Assembly (NCBI RefSeq): GCF_004016445.2
Contig: NZ_SADT02000006.1
Location: 434,001 to 498,000 of the forward strand
From: Mesorhizobium sp. M2E.F.Ca.ET.219.01.1.1
Lineage (GTDB): Bacteria; Pseudomonadota; Alphaproteobacteria; Rhizobiales; Rhizobiaceae
Length of the DNA: 64,000 nucleotides
Reading direction: 5' to 3'
The notes beneath the pieces are model-generated. The model was given only the letters and a program-made list of their open reading frames with translations. It searched no databases and was not told where the DNA came from. The number at the start of each line of letters is the position of its first letter. Within the stretch, counting starts at the first letter, position 1. The position numbers and the translations under genes are program-made. Shown in pieces: positions 51,976 through 61,396 of this stretch.

Positions 51976-52917
51976 ATGGCAGGCGACCCGAAGGCATCCG
52001 CGCAAATCCAGGCCGACAACGAGAACGACGTCGCCGGCGAATATCTCGAGGCGGAGACCGTGCCGGAGGATGCGCAGGCAGCCGCCGACGAGATCCTCGA
52101 AGCACCGGAGGTGCCGGATTCCGAGCCGCACTCCGAACCGCATGTGCCCGGCGCGGCCCGGATCAAGCCCAAGAAAAAACCTTCGGCGATATCGGGGCGC
52201 AAATTCCGCAAGCGCGACCTGGTGCGCATCGACGATCTGAGGCCGAGCCTCGCCGACCGCATCCGCTCCGACCATCCCGACCTGCCGCGCGGCGCCCGCA
52301 TCAGCCGCGAGGAGCTCGGCCGCTACCGCATGCGCTACATGGAGGAGTTGCTGCAGCAGGAGCACGGCGAATTCTCCGAGCTCGACCGCCAGGTGGTGGA
52401 ATCGATCGCCAAGCAGGACACGATCTCGGAGAACTCGGAAGAGGAATATGAGGAGCACCGCTCCTTCCCCGACCGCGTCTCCGACACCATGGCCGAGTTC
52501 GGCGGCAGCTGGTGGTTCCTGATCTCGTTTGCGGCAGTGCTTTTGCTGTGGATCGGCATCAACCTGGTCGCCGGCACGACCAACGCCTTCGACCCCTACC
52601 CGTTCATCCTGCTCAACCTGCTCTTATCCTGCATCGCCGCCATCCAGGCTCCGGTGATCATGATGAGCCAGAAGCGCCAGGAAGCCAAAGACCGGCTGCG
52701 CTCCTTCAACGACTACCGGGTGAACCTGAAGGCCGAGCTGGAAGTGCGCCACCTGCACGAAAAGCTCGACTACCTCATCTCGCGCCAATGGCAGCGGCTG
52801 GCCGAAATGCAGCAGATGCAGTTGGATGCGATGCACGAGCTGACCGCGGCGAAGAAGGTGAAGCGCGCGACACGGGCGGTGCGGCGCAAGACGGCGAAGG
52901 TGGCGGTGGAGGGGTGA
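51976..52917 (+). CDS. DUF1003 family membrane protein
   Basis: A 313-residue protein. The N-terminal 90 residues are acidic and low complexity (DNENDVAGEYLEAETVPEDA). The DUF1003 core follows: DTMAEFGGSWWFLISFAAVL, LLLWIGINLVAG, PYPFILLNLLLSCIAAIQAP and IMMSQKRQEAKDRLRSFNDY, i.e. two membrane helices and a cytoplasmic helix. A basic C-terminus (AAKKVKRATRAVRRKTAK) ends it. ATG at 51976 follows AGGAGCACCGACC; upstream frame is repeat DNA. Function of the family is unknown. Confidence 0.92.
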   Translation: MAGDPKASAQIQADNENDVAGEYLEAETVPEDAQAAADEILEAPEVPDSEPHSEPHVPGAARIKPKKKPSAISGRKFRKRDLVRIDDLRPSLADRIRSDHPDLPRGARISREELGRYRMRYMEELLQQEHGEFSELDRQVVESIAKQDTISENSEEEYEEHRSFPDRVSDTMAEFGGSWWFLISFAAVLLLWIGINLVAGTTNAFDPYPFILLNLLLSCIAAIQAPVIMMSQKRQEAKDRLRSFNDYRVNLKAELEVRHLHEKLDYLISRQWQRLAEMQQMQLDAMHELTAAKKVKRATRAVRRKTAKVAVEG

Positions 52918-52920
52918 AGC

Positions 52921-52985
52921 TCTGTTCCTCGCCCCACGAAGTGGGGAGAGGTGGCTCGGCGAAGCCGAGACGGAGAGGGAAGCGC
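52921..52985. repeat. B-type repeat arm
   Basis: CCCCACGAAGTGGGGAGAGG then TGGCTCGGCGAAGCCGAGAC and GGAGAGG, a single B-type arm with its own two hairpins, immediately after the DUF1003 stop. It could act as a processing or termination structure. Confidence 0.75.
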
Positions 52986-53130
52986 CATCTCGAATAGCCC
53001 ATCGGCCAGACAATCGACCCATCAGGCCGCCGCACAATCGCCAATTGCCCGTTGAAGCCCGCGACGGCTTCCGCTAAGAAGCCGTGGCTGGCCGGCTCAC
53101 CGGCCGGTTCGTTTTCCGGTTCCCCGGGAA

Positions 53131-53207
<77 letters not shown>

Positions 53208-53227
53208 ACAAAGCCGGGCATCCCACC

Positions 53228-53476
53228 TTATTGCCTGCGACGCTTGCCCGACGAAGCAAGATACCCCAGCGCAAGCATCATAGCGGCCACCGCGATTCCG
53301 GCGCTGATCACGCCTGCGGGCGTTATCCTGGCACTGCCTTGCAAGCTAATATGCTTGCCCAAGCGCAGATCGAAAACCGACTTGATTTCCTCAGGATGTG
53401 AGTGAACTGCAGCCGAAGGTTCTTCCTTGGCAATTGGCATTTGAGCCTCCGGTCCGAATGCCGCCGCTCCCGACAT
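53228..53476 (-). CDS. Small hypothetical membrane protein
   Basis: An 82-residue protein whose C-terminal third is a hydrophobic helix (ITPAGVISAGIAVAAMMLAL) ending in GKRRRQ. The N-terminal part is polar (AKEEPSAAVHSHPEEIKSVF). ATG at 53476 shares a base with the stop of the glycosyltransferase-like gene, so the two are coupled. No recognised family. Confidence 0.55.
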   Translation of the reverse strand: MSGAAAFGPEAQMPIAKEEPSAAVHSHPEEIKSVFDLRLGKHISLQGSARITPAGVISAGIAVAAMMLALGYLASSGKRRRQ

Positions 53477-54237
53477 CAAGGAATTGAAGATGGCGATCCT
53501 GACGATATCCAGGTGCTCTTGCCCCGACTGACTACCTTTTCAAGGCCGCGGGCTTCGCGCCATTCTCGGCCTATATCTTTGATAATCTCGGGCTGACCAA
53601 GACCAGCCAGCACACGGCAATCGAAATTAGACGTATATTTAGCCAGAGAAGGGTTGATATGAATTCGCTGTTGCTTTTCTGGATCTAGGTCAGGGTCGAT
53701 CAAGCTACTATACCCTCGAACGAATTCGCCCGTCAGGAATGCCGGACTAACGCCGAAGCTCGGGACCCGTCTATAGTAGACGGTAATGCCGGCAAATTTA
53801 ACCTTTTCAATCCGAGTGCGCAGCTCTCGACCGTCCCACCGCAGCTCTGCGTTATTCAGTTTCACGCATGCGGTCCCGGCATGGAAGAGCCCACCAACTC
53901 TCTCGGGGGTGATGGGTTCAAGAGCAATCCAATCATCTTCTAGGTGAAGCACGAAATCCGAAGTCACGCTGCTCCAGAGCGATTTGACCGCTTGCCCGTA
54001 GCTGGGCTGTGAAGGTTCCGAAATTATCGCCTGCGGGAAATGGTCCCGAACTATGCTGCGGCACTCTACCAATTCGGGGTCCTGTCCACCGAACGGGTCG
54101 ATATTCACCCTGAAGTTGTTTATGCGGAAATTTCTGAATACCCGCTCCTGAAACGACTGCATTGTGGCGCGCAATAAGTCAGGCCTTCGACCGCTGACCA
54201 GCGTAACATCAATATTAGAGAATCCAAATATAGGCAT
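53476..54237 (-). CDS. Glycosyltransferase family 2-like protein
   Basis: A 253-residue protein. It opens NIDVTLVSGRRPDLLRATMQSF, a GT2-like first strand, and has SDFVLHLEDDWIAL, a DxD-like metal and nucleotide-sugar site. Other segments include FAGITVYYRRVPSFGVSPAF. ATG at 54237 is preferred over longer starts. Base composition is clearly lower in GC than the surroundings. Located beside a tRNA and a phage-gene remnant, it looks horizontally acquired. Acceptor and sugar are unknown. Confidence 0.7.
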   Translation of the reverse strand: MPIFGFSNIDVTLVSGRRPDLLRATMQSFQERVFRNFRINNFRVNIDPFGGQDPELVECRSIVRDHFPQAIISEPSQPSYGQAVKSLWSSVTSDFVLHLEDDWIALEPITPERVGGLFHAGTACVKLNNAELRWDGRELRTRIEKVKFAGITVYYRRVPSFGVSPAFLTGEFVRGYSSLIDPDLDPEKQQRIHINPSLAKYTSNFDCRVLAGLGQPEIIKDIGREWREARGLEKVVSRGKSTWISSGSPSSIP

Positions 54238-54426
54238 TATGCTCAGCCCCCCAGCAGGAATATGCCTGTCTGCTTCAGACTTCAAGAGATAGAGGTAACA
54301 CCAAATGCCAACTTTATGGGTGCTTCCACTGGCGGGAATTGCCATGTCATCATCCAGTACAACGCGGCGTCAGCTACGGGCGCGTCGTGCATGGTCCTAG
54401 TGTGTTAGAACAATGGCGTTTTGTCG

Positions 54427-54543
54427 TCAGGTCCTTGCCGGGCCCGCTCTTTCATTAGCAAATAGAAAAATAACAAGATAAAGAACGCAATGACGACATT
54501 TGCGGCTACGCCGCACCAGTAAAAATAAGTCTCAAATAGCATT
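54427..54543 (-). CDS. Possible 38-residue single-helix membrane peptide
   Basis: ATG at 54543 opens a 39-codon frame, residues LFETYFYWCGVAANVVIAFF followed by YLVIFLFANERAG, a single hydrophobic span. A GGGGGTG stretch lies 3-9 bases before the ATG. AT-rich like the adjacent glycosyltransferase-like gene. Expression is unproven; it could be chance. Confidence 0.3.
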
Positions 54544-54615
54544 GGCACCCCCACCAGTAGGTCTATAACCGACGGTGGTATCAAGCAACTACTATTTCAA
54601 CCTGACGAAGCTCCC

Positions 54616-54843
54616 ATGGAAAGCAACTTTGCGCGATCCTTTTTCGCTCCTCCTGAAATCAGAGGGCGGCTGGAGCGACAACCCGCTGATCCTGGCGGCG
54701 ATGATGAAAGGCGTCACCCTCGCTCATTTCCGCCGCTACTTGAAGGCGGACACCAAGGACGACCTTCGCAAGATCCACTAATGACCAAGTGGCGACGGCG
54801 TATCGGCGTTTCTACCGGGATGCGGTGGCCGGTGCGCAGACGC
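54616..54843 (+). pseudogene. Frameshifted remnant of a GH108-type N-acetylmuramidase (phage/endolysin-like)
   Basis: Pieces of one protein appear in different frames: MESNFARS (from 54616), then LLLKSEGGWSDN in a second frame, PADPGG in the first again, MKGVTLAHFRRYLKADTKDD then LRKI in the second, then a stop, then DQVATAYRRFYRDAVAGA. In order they match the N-terminal half of GH108 muramidases (MESNFARS...EGGW..PADPGG...KGVTL..FRRY). At least three indels and a stop make it non-functional. Suggests decay of a prophage or mobile element near tRNA-Arg. Confidence 0.75.
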
Positions 54844-55001
54844 ATGCTTGCCTCGTCTTTGGATCGTCTCCCGGACCGCCACGACACAGGTTGTTCAGGG
54901 CCGCTTCGGGCCGTGCGATGAGCATCCCGAACGGCAAATAGTAATTTGCGAATTGCTCGCGTTTTGGGGGTGCATCCTCGCTACATGGCGCCTGCCCCCC
55001 C

Positions 55002-56474
55002 TCACCCCAGCACCTCCCCTATCGCCGCCGCCAACCTCTCCACCCCGTCCCGCGTCTGCGCCGCGTCACACGCCGCGTAGCCCAGCACCAGCCCTTGGGT
55101 CGGCGCCGTGTTCTGGAAATATTTCGACAGCGGCGAGACGTTGATCGCCCGCTTCGCCGCCGCCTGGCTGACCTTGATGTCGTCGATGCCTTCCTTGAGA
55201 TAGCCCACCACCTGGATGCCGGCTTCGGCGGGGGAGAGGGTGATCTCGTCGCGCAAGCGCTCGGACACGATGTCGCGGAAAAGCTGGCGGCGTTGGGCGT
55301 AGATGCGGCGCATGCGCTTCAGGTGCCGGCTCATGTGGCCTTCGGTGATGAAATCGGCCAAGGCGGCTTGCAGGAGCAGCGGCGCGAACTGGCCGGTGGT
55401 GGAGAGCGCGTTGACGATGCGGCCGGCGAGCTCCCGCGGCAGCACCATAAAGCCGATGCGCAGCGCCGGGAACAGAAGCTTGGCGAAGGTGCCGACATAG
55501 ATGACGCGGCCGGAGCGGTCCATGCTCTGGATCGCCGGCACAGGGCGGCCCTGGAAACGGTATTCGCCGTCGAAATCGTCCTCGATCACCCATGAATTGG
55601 CGGTCTCGGCGATGTCGAGCAGGCGCAGCCGCTCCTCCATGCGCATGGTGATGCCGAGCGGATGCTGGCAGGCCGGCGTCACATAGATGAGGCGGGGCGA
55701 GAAAGCGGGAGCGTCGAGACGCCAGCCGCGCTCCTGGTCGACCGGGATCGGCAGGATTCTGGCGCCGGCCACGGTGAAGGCGGCCTTGGCGCCGTAATAG
55801 CCGGGCTCCTCCATCCACACCGTGTCTTCGGGGTCGAGCAGCAGGCGCGCCAGCAGGTCGAAGGCGGCCTGCGCGCCGGTGGTGACGACGATCTGCCCCG
55901 GCCGGCAGCGGACGCCGCGCGCGGAATAAAGATAGCCGGCGATCGCCTCCTTCAGCGCCGGGTGGCCGGTGACGTCATAGGTGCCGAACAGGGTCTCGCC
56001 GCCATGGCTGGCGCGGCGCGCCACCAGCCGGCCCCAGACGCCGAAGGGAAAGCTCTGCGCATCCGGCATGCCGGGGTGGAAGGCGACATGCCCCGGCCTG
56101 CCGTGGTGGTAGGGCTGGCTAAGCAGCTGCTGGCCGCGCCGCGAGGGCTGGCGCAGCGGCACGGGCGGGGCTTCGGCGGGTGTTTCGCGCGGGCCTTCGG
56201 GCAGGTCGACGATCACCGGGCGGGCGCCCTGGCGGTTGGCGAGATAGCCTTCGGTGACGAGTTGGTCGTAAGCGGCGACGATGGTGTTGCGGCCAAGGCC
56301 GAGCTCGGCGGCCAGGGCGCGGGTGGAGGGAAGCTCCAAGCCGGGCGGCAGCGCGCGGCTGCGGATGATGGCGACGAGGCCGTGATAGAGCTGGCGCGAG
56401 AGATGCTCGGGGCTGGCGCGGTTCACGGCGAGCGTGTCGAGCGGGAAGGCTTGGGGCTTGGGGTGGGGACGCAT
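55002..56474 (-). CDS. MocR/GabR-type GntR regulator with aminotransferase domain
   Basis: PLP-dependent transcription regulator of 490 residues. The N-terminal GntR winged helix reads ELPSTRALAAELGLGRNTIV and ends near LANRQGARPVIVDL. The C-terminal fold-type I aminotransferase domain has VTTGAQAAFDLLARLLLDPE, the EDDFDGEYRF aspartate region and the PLP lysine in GTFAKLLFPALRIGF. ATG at 56474; the frame upstream is repeat DNA. Its target may be the inositol-type operon starting 670 bases away, or a pyridoxal or GABA gene elsewhere. Confidence 0.93.
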   Translation of the reverse strand: MRPHPKPQAFPLDTLAVNRASPEHLSRQLYHGLVAIIRSRALPPGLELPSTRALAAELGLGRNTIVAAYDQLVTEGYLANRQGARPVIVDLPEGPRETPAEAPPVPLRQPSRRGQQLLSQPYHHGRPGHVAFHPGMPDAQSFPFGVWGRLVARRASHGGETLFGTYDVTGHPALKEAIAGYLYSARGVRCRPGQIVVTTGAQAAFDLLARLLLDPEDTVWMEEPGYYGAKAAFTVAGARILPIPVDQERGWRLDAPAFSPRLIYVTPACQHPLGITMRMEERLRLLDIAETANSWVIEDDFDGEYRFQGRPVPAIQSMDRSGRVIYVGTFAKLLFPALRIGFMVLPRELAGRIVNALSTTGQFAPLLLQAALADFITEGHMSRHLKRMRRIYAQRRQLFRDIVSERLRDEITLSPAEAGIQVVGYLKEGIDDIKVSQAAAKRAINVSPLSKYFQNTAPTQGLVLGYAACDAAQTRDGVERLAAAIGEVLG

Positions 56475-57144
56475 CTTCACCGCGCCCTGGCGTCGGACGG
56501 CAGGTGCGGGTGTGCGCCCTTTACCCGGCGGCGGAGGGCAACCGCATAGGGCGCTCCCCCTCTCCGTCTCGGCTTCGCCGAGCCACCTCTCCCCCACTTT
56601 GTGGGGGCGAGGAACCCAAACTTGCGAAGGCCGAGTTCCGGCACACACCCCTCTGGCCTGCCGGCCATCTCCCCCGCAAGGGGGGAGATCAGATGTCGCG
56701 GTCGCTGTCGCCAATCGCCAACGTCGCAAAGGGAGAGCTGGCGTTGCCATAGCCAATCTCCCCCCTTGCGGGGGAGATGTCCGGCAGGACAGAGGGGGGT
56801 GCCTCGCGCAGACGGTGGACGCTTAGTTCCATGGTGCTGCGTGGATGCTCTTGGATTTGCCATCCCCCATCCTGCCACACCCACCTCCCGGCGCAAACTG
56901 GTTCCTTCATTTTCCGGAAAACTGGCCCTCGCGATGGAGACAGAGCGGCGTAGACTTCGGTCACTGACGTTGGGGTAAGATGTCGACAAGAACATGCAAG
57001 ACGGGGACATGTGAGGCGGGACACTGGGAGGGCGTCCTGACGAACGAAACGGCAGGGTTTCGCGCCCTGCCGCCAGCGCCAGCAGCCATCTCCTCCCGAA
57101 ACTCATACCCCGCAGCCATCCCGGCCGCGGGCGGAAAGCGAGCA
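56475..57144. repeat. Intergenic stretch with B-type (56548-56620) and A-type (56650-56802) repeats
   Basis: About 670 bases with no supported gene. B-type arm CCCCCTCTCCGTCTCGGCTT then CACCTCTCCCCCACTTTGTG. A-type arms CACCCCTCTGGCCTGCCGGC and GTCCGGCAGGACAGAGGGGG surround a core with CGCCAATCGCCAACG. From 56803 to 57144 lie the palindrome TTTTCCGGAAAA (56910-56921) and a hairpin CGGCAGGG/CCCTGCCG (57050-57072) ahead of iolE. Confidence 0.75.
56910..56921. promoter_or_regulatory. Palindrome TTTTCCGGAAAA upstream of iolE
   Basis: A perfect 12-bp palindrome 224 bases upstream of the iolE start, in the divergent gap with the MocR gene. Possible operator for the inositol-type operon; the binding protein is unknown. 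Confidence 0.35.
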
Positions 57145-58056
57145 ATGACGACAGTTCGACTTGGCATCAACCCGATCACCTGGACCAATGACGACGTGCC
57201 GGAACTGGGCGGCGATACGCCGCTCGAGACCTGCCTCAGCGAAACCGCCGAGGCCGGCTATGCCGGCACCGAGCTTGGCGGCAAGTTTCCGCGCGACAGC
57301 CGCACGCTTCGGCCCATCCTCGACCATTACGGGCTGGCGCTGGTCTCCGGCTGGTATGACGGGCGCATCTGCGAGAAGGAGGTGGACGAGGAGTTCGAGG
57401 CGATCCGGCCGCATCTGACGCTGCTGCGCGACCTCGGCGCCCGGCGCGTCGTCTATGCCGACACCTCGCGCGGACGGCATGGCGCCATCCACGATCCGAT
57501 CTCGCAGCGGCCGAAGCTGATGGATGGCGAATGGAAGGCCTATGGCGAAAAGATCACCAGGCTTGCCGAGCGTTTTGTCGATTTCGGTGTCGGCATGGCC
57601 TTCCACCATCACATGGGCACGATCGTCGAGACCGACCAGGAGATCGACAGGCTGATGCACACAACCGGCGAGGCGGTCGGCCTGCTTTACGACACCGGGC
57701 ACTGCGCCTTTTCGGGCGGCGACCCGGAGCAATTGCTGCGCCGGCATGTGGAGCGCGTCGTGCATGTGCATTGCAAGGATGTGCGCCCGGCCATGCTGAA
57801 GAAGGCGCGCGAGGCCGACATGAGCTTCATGGGCGCGGTGATGGAAGGCATCTTCACCGTCCCGGGCGACGGCGCGATCGACTATCCGACGCTGCTCAAG
57901 ATCCTCGCCGACCACGGCTATTCCGGCTGGCTGGTGGTGGAGGCCGAGCAGGACCCGGCCAAGGCGCACCCCTTGACCTATGCCACGATGGGGTATCGCA
58001 ATCTCATGAAGCTGGCCGAGGGCGCGGGCTTCTATGTCCACGAACGGAGGGCCTGA
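57145..58056 (+). CDS. iolE: Myo-inosose-2 dehydratase (IolE)
   Basis: TIM-barrel dehydratase of 303 residues (EC 4.2.1.44) that converts scyllo-inosose to a trione in inositol breakdown. IolE landmarks GINPITWTNDDVPELGGDTP, ETCLSETAEAGYAGTELGGK and FPRDSRTLRPIL are at the N-terminus. Metal-site region FHHHMGTIVETDQEIDRLM and HVHCKDVRPAML follow. ATG at 57145. First gene of a cluster with a sugar transporter and an IolG-like dehydrogenase. Confidence 0.94.
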   Translation: MTTVRLGINPITWTNDDVPELGGDTPLETCLSETAEAGYAGTELGGKFPRDSRTLRPILDHYGLALVSGWYDGRICEKEVDEEFEAIRPHLTLLRDLGARRVVYADTSRGRHGAIHDPISQRPKLMDGEWKAYGEKITRLAERFVDFGVGMAFHHHMGTIVETDQEIDRLMHTTGEAVGLLYDTGHCAFSGGDPEQLLRRHVERVVHVHCKDVRPAMLKKAREADMSFMGAVMEGIFTVPGDGAIDYPTLLKILADHGYSGWLVVEAEQDPAKAHPLTYATMGYRNLMKLAEGAGFYVHERRA

Positions 58057-58083
58057 AGAAAGCATGGGGCGCCGGGGAGGGAG

Positions 58084-59181
58084 ATGAGTTCGGTTCTGTA
58101 CCAGAAGGTGGTCAAGAGCTTCGGCGCGCTCAACGTGCTGCGATCGCTCGACCTTGCCGTGCCGGATCACAAATTCCTCGCTTTGCTCGGCCCGTCGGGC
58201 TGCGGCAAGACCACGGCGCTGCGCATCCTGGCCGGGCTCGACATGCCGAGCGCGGGCAAGGTCTTCATCGGCGAGCGCGACGTCACGCGGCTGCAGCCGC
58301 GCGATCGCGACATCGCCATGGTCTTCCAGAGCTACGCGCTCTATCCGCAGATGACGGTCGCCGAAAACATCGGCTATCCGTTGTGGATCCGCGGCACGCC
58401 GGACGCCGGGCGAAAGGCCAAGATCGGCGAGGTCGCCGCCATTCTCGAAATCGGCCACCTGCTCGACCGTAGGCCACGCCAGCTTTCGGGCGGACAGCGC
58501 CAGCGTGTCGCGCTGGCACGCGCCATCGTGCGCGACCCGGCCGCCTTCCTGATGGACGAGCCGCTCTCCAATCTCGACGCGAGGCTGCGGCTCACCATGC
58601 GCGGCGAGATCAAGCGGCTCTGCCAGCGCCTCAGCGCCACCACCATCTACGTCACCCATGATCAGGTCGAGGCCCTGACGATGGCCGACTTCGTTGCCGT
58701 CATGCATGGCGGCGAGCTGCAGCAGATGGCGCCGCCCATCGAGATATACGACCGCCCGGCAAACCGCTTCGTCGCCACCTTCGTCGGCAACCCGCCTATG
58801 AACATCCTGCCGGCAGCGCTTTCCGAGCGAGGGGTCATCGTGGCCGGCAAGGTCGTCCCGCTGGACGCCGCGCGGCTCGCCGCCTGCCGCGCCGCCTCAA
58901 TCGCCGAAATCGGTCTCCGGCCGGAGGATTGCAGCGCTGCCGCGGTCGACGCGCCCGACGCGCTCCCCGGCGAAATCTACGTCGTCGAGCCGATGGGCAA
59001 CGAAACGCTGGTCAATGTCCGCCTCGAAGGCGGCAACGTCTCGGTCCGGGCCGGCCGCGAATTCAGGGGTGTGGTGGGTGAAAGCATCGGCGTCGCCTTC
59101 GACCCGGCGAACGCCTGTTTCTTCAACTCGGCCGGCCTCACCGCCGTCCACAGGGTCAACAACAATGGGAGAGTCACATGA
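58084..59181 (+). CDS. CUT1 ABC transporter ATP-binding protein
   Basis: ATPase of 365 residues. Walker A GPSGCGKTTALRILAG, Q-loop VFQSYALYPQMT, signature LSGGQRQRVALARAIV, Walker B AFLMDEPLSNLD and IYVTHDQVEALTM are intact; TOBE-like regulatory domain near FVGNPPMNILPA. In the inositol-type cluster, overlapping the binding-protein gene start by 4 nt. UgpC/MalK type rather than the ribose type usual for inositol. Confidence 0.95.
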   Translation: MSSVLYQKVVKSFGALNVLRSLDLAVPDHKFLALLGPSGCGKTTALRILAGLDMPSAGKVFIGERDVTRLQPRDRDIAMVFQSYALYPQMTVAENIGYPLWIRGTPDAGRKAKIGEVAAILEIGHLLDRRPRQLSGGQRQRVALARAIVRDPAAFLMDEPLSNLDARLRLTMRGEIKRLCQRLSATTIYVTHDQVEALTMADFVAVMHGGELQQMAPPIEIYDRPANRFVATFVGNPPMNILPAALSERGVIVAGKVVPLDAARLAACRAASIAEIGLRPEDCSAAAVDAPDALPGEIYVVEPMGNETLVNVRLEGGNVSVRAGREFRGVVGESIGVAFDPANACFFNSAGLTAVHRVNNNGRVT

Positions 59182-60491
59182 TGCATTCCAGCAGACTTAC
59201 TCGCCGCTCCGTCATCAAGGGCGGGCTTGGCCTGGCCCTGGCGACCACCGCGCTGACCACGCTCGGCCTGCCGATGCCGGCAAAGGCGGCCGGCAAGAAA
59301 GTGATTATCGGCGCCTTCGCCGATGGCGGCCTGACGCCGTTCAAGGAAAAGATCATCCCGCTGGCCAAGGAACAGGGCTTCGACATCCAATTCCTCGAGG
59401 ATGAATATGGCGTGACGCTCGAGAAGTGGTTCGCCGACGCCCAGAGCGGCGCCGGCCAGTATGACCTCTATCTGCTCGACGACCCGTGGGTGCCGCAGTT
59501 CGGCGCGGCCAACGTGCTCGAGGATCTTGGCGCCGGCGGCATCGACGGGTCGGACAAGGACTGGATCGGCCCGATGATCGACATGGGCTACTGGCCGCCG
59601 CAGCAGGGGCCTCGCGTCAAGGGCTTCGAGAACGCCAAGCCGACGCTGATCTGCGTGCCCTTCGTCGGCGACCTGCAGACGCTGACCTATCGCAACGACG
59701 TCTTCACCGGCGGCGCGCCGAAGACCTGGGACGAGGTGATCGCCAAGGGCAAGGAAGGCGTCGCCGCCGGCAAGATCAAATACCCGGTCGTCTTCCGCGG
59801 CGTTTCCGGCAACCCGATCGTCACCAGCTGGTATCCGGTCTTCCTGTCGTTCGGCGGCTCCTTCTTCGACGACAAGTGGAACCCGATCTTCAATTCGGCC
59901 GAAGGCAAGGCCTCGGCCGATTTCTTCGTCGGCACGATGAAGCAGAACGCGCCGAGCGGCGTGGTGGAGTTCGACTCCGACCAGGAGGGCGCTGCGATCC
60001 TCGGTGGCGAGGCCGGCGCCATCATCCAGTACTCGGGCAATGCGCTGAAGGCCGACGATCCCGCTCAGACCAAGGTTGCCGGCAAGCTCGATTTCGGCGT
60101 CGTGCCGAAACAGGAAAAGGCGATCGCCCAGATGGGCATCTTTATCGCCGGCGTGCCAAAATCGGCGCCCAACAAGGCGAACTCCATCGAGTTCCTGAAA
60201 TGGTATGTCAGCGCCGAGACGCAGGCGAAGCTCTCGGAAGCGGGCTCTATCCCGGTCAAGCGCAGCGCCTTCGGTGTCGCAAAGCCCGGCAACCGGCTTA
60301 TTCCGGTTGCGCTCCAACAGCTCGACGCCGGCGCGCTGCCCAGGCCGCGCACGCCCGACTGGGCGAAGGTCGAGGAACTGCTCGGCATCGAGCTCAACAA
60401 GGCCTTGCAGGCCGGCTCCGGCGGCGGCGCCGCTTTGGACACGGCGGCCAAGCAGGTCAAGGACTACCTGACCACGGTCGGATACTACTGA
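59178..60491 (+). CDS. CUT1 ABC transporter periplasmic binding protein
   Basis: Extracellular solute-binding protein of 437 residues. The N-terminus RLTRRSVIKGGLGLALATTA has a twin-arginine motif and a long hydrophobic core ending at AKAAG. Mature landmarks are DLYLLDDPWVPQFGAANVLE, TLTYRNDVFTGGAPKTWDEV and late VPKSAPNKANSIEFLKWYV. Start ATG at 59178 overlaps the ATPase stop; a second ATG follows at once. Ligand probably inositol or a derived cyclitol, by neighbours. Confidence 0.92.
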   Translation: MMHSSRLTRRSVIKGGLGLALATTALTTLGLPMPAKAAGKKVIIGAFADGGLTPFKEKIIPLAKEQGFDIQFLEDEYGVTLEKWFADAQSGAGQYDLYLLDDPWVPQFGAANVLEDLGAGGIDGSDKDWIGPMIDMGYWPPQQGPRVKGFENAKPTLICVPFVGDLQTLTYRNDVFTGGAPKTWDEVIAKGKEGVAAGKIKYPVVFRGVSGNPIVTSWYPVFLSFGGSFFDDKWNPIFNSAEGKASADFFVGTMKQNAPSGVVEFDSDQEGAAILGGEAGAIIQYSGNALKADDPAQTKVAGKLDFGVVPKQEKAIAQMGIFIAGVPKSAPNKANSIEFLKWYVSAETQAKLSEAGSIPVKRSAFGVAKPGNRLIPVALQQLDAGALPRPRTPDWAKVEELLGIELNKALQAGSGGGAALDTAAKQVKDYLTTVGYY

Positions 60492-61396
60492 TGCAAACCG
60501 GCACGCAGGCGCGCAAATATCGCCTGCAGGGGGCGGGGCTCGACCTCGCCCTCCCCTACCTCATGCTGGCGCCGGGCCTGATGGTCGTGCTCGGCGTGCT
60601 GGTCTATCCGCTTTGGGACGGGCTGCGCGCCAGCACCCGGGCTTACCGCTACGGGTCGCCCATCTCCAATGTCGGCTTCCAGAACTATGTGCAGCTTTGG
60701 AGCGACGCGCAGTTCCTGAATTCGCTGTGGGTCACGGTCAAGTTCGTGGCGCTTTCGGTGTCGATTGAGGCGGTGCTGGGCTTCGCGCTGGCCTTGTTCT
60801 GCCTGCACGAATTCCGTGGCATACGGTTGCTCAGGACGGTGCTGATCATTCCCATGGTGATCACGCCGGTCGTCGTCGCCATCCTGTTCAGGCTGATCTA
60901 CGCCAGCGACGCCGGCATGCTGACGGCGCTCTCGGAGGCCATGGGCGGCGGCGGGGTCCAGATCCTCGGAAACCCGCTCAATGCCTTTATCGGCCTTGTC
61001 GTGCTCGACGTCTGGGAGTGGACGCCGCTGATGTTCCTGATCCTGCTCGCCGGGCTGCAGTCGCTGCCGCACGAACCGTTCGAGGCGGCGCGCGTCGACG
61101 GCGCAGGGTCCTGGCGCGTCTTCGCCGATCTCACCTTCCCGATGATGCGGCCGGTGCTGGCGGTGGCGATCGTTCTGAGGACCATCGACGCCTTCGGCAC
61201 CTTCGACCAGGTTTTCGTGCTGACCCGAGGCGGGCCGGGCGAAGCGACGAGGCTGATCTCGATCTATGGCTATGACACCGCGTTCAAGTTCCAGCAGACC
61301 GGATACGCGGCGGCGCTGTTTGTGACGATCGGCCTCGTCGTGCTCGCGCTCGCCTTCAGCGCCATCAGGCTCCTGCGCAGGGTCGACGCGTCATGA
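60491..61396 (+). CDS. CUT1 ABC transporter permease (MalF type)
   Basis: Inner-membrane permease of 301 residues. ATG at 60491 overlaps the previous stop by one base (TGATG). The first helix DLALPYLMLAPGLMVVLGVL, the EAA region EPFEAARVDGAGSWRVFADL and FDQVFVLTRGGPGEATRLIS are typical. The long frame upstream in this phase is a shadow of the binding-protein gene. Confidence 0.94.
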   Translation: MQTGTQARKYRLQGAGLDLALPYLMLAPGLMVVLGVLVYPLWDGLRASTRAYRYGSPISNVGFQNYVQLWSDAQFLNSLWVTVKFVALSVSIEAVLGFALALFCLHEFRGIRLLRTVLIIPMVITPVVVAILFRLIYASDAGMLTALSEAMGGGGVQILGNPLNAFIGLVVLDVWEWTPLMFLILLAGLQSLPHEPFEAARVDGAGSWRVFADLTFPMMRPVLAVAIVLRTIDAFGTFDQVFVLTRGGPGEATRLISIYGYDTAFKFQQTGYAAALFVTIGLVVLALAFSAIRLLRRVDAS

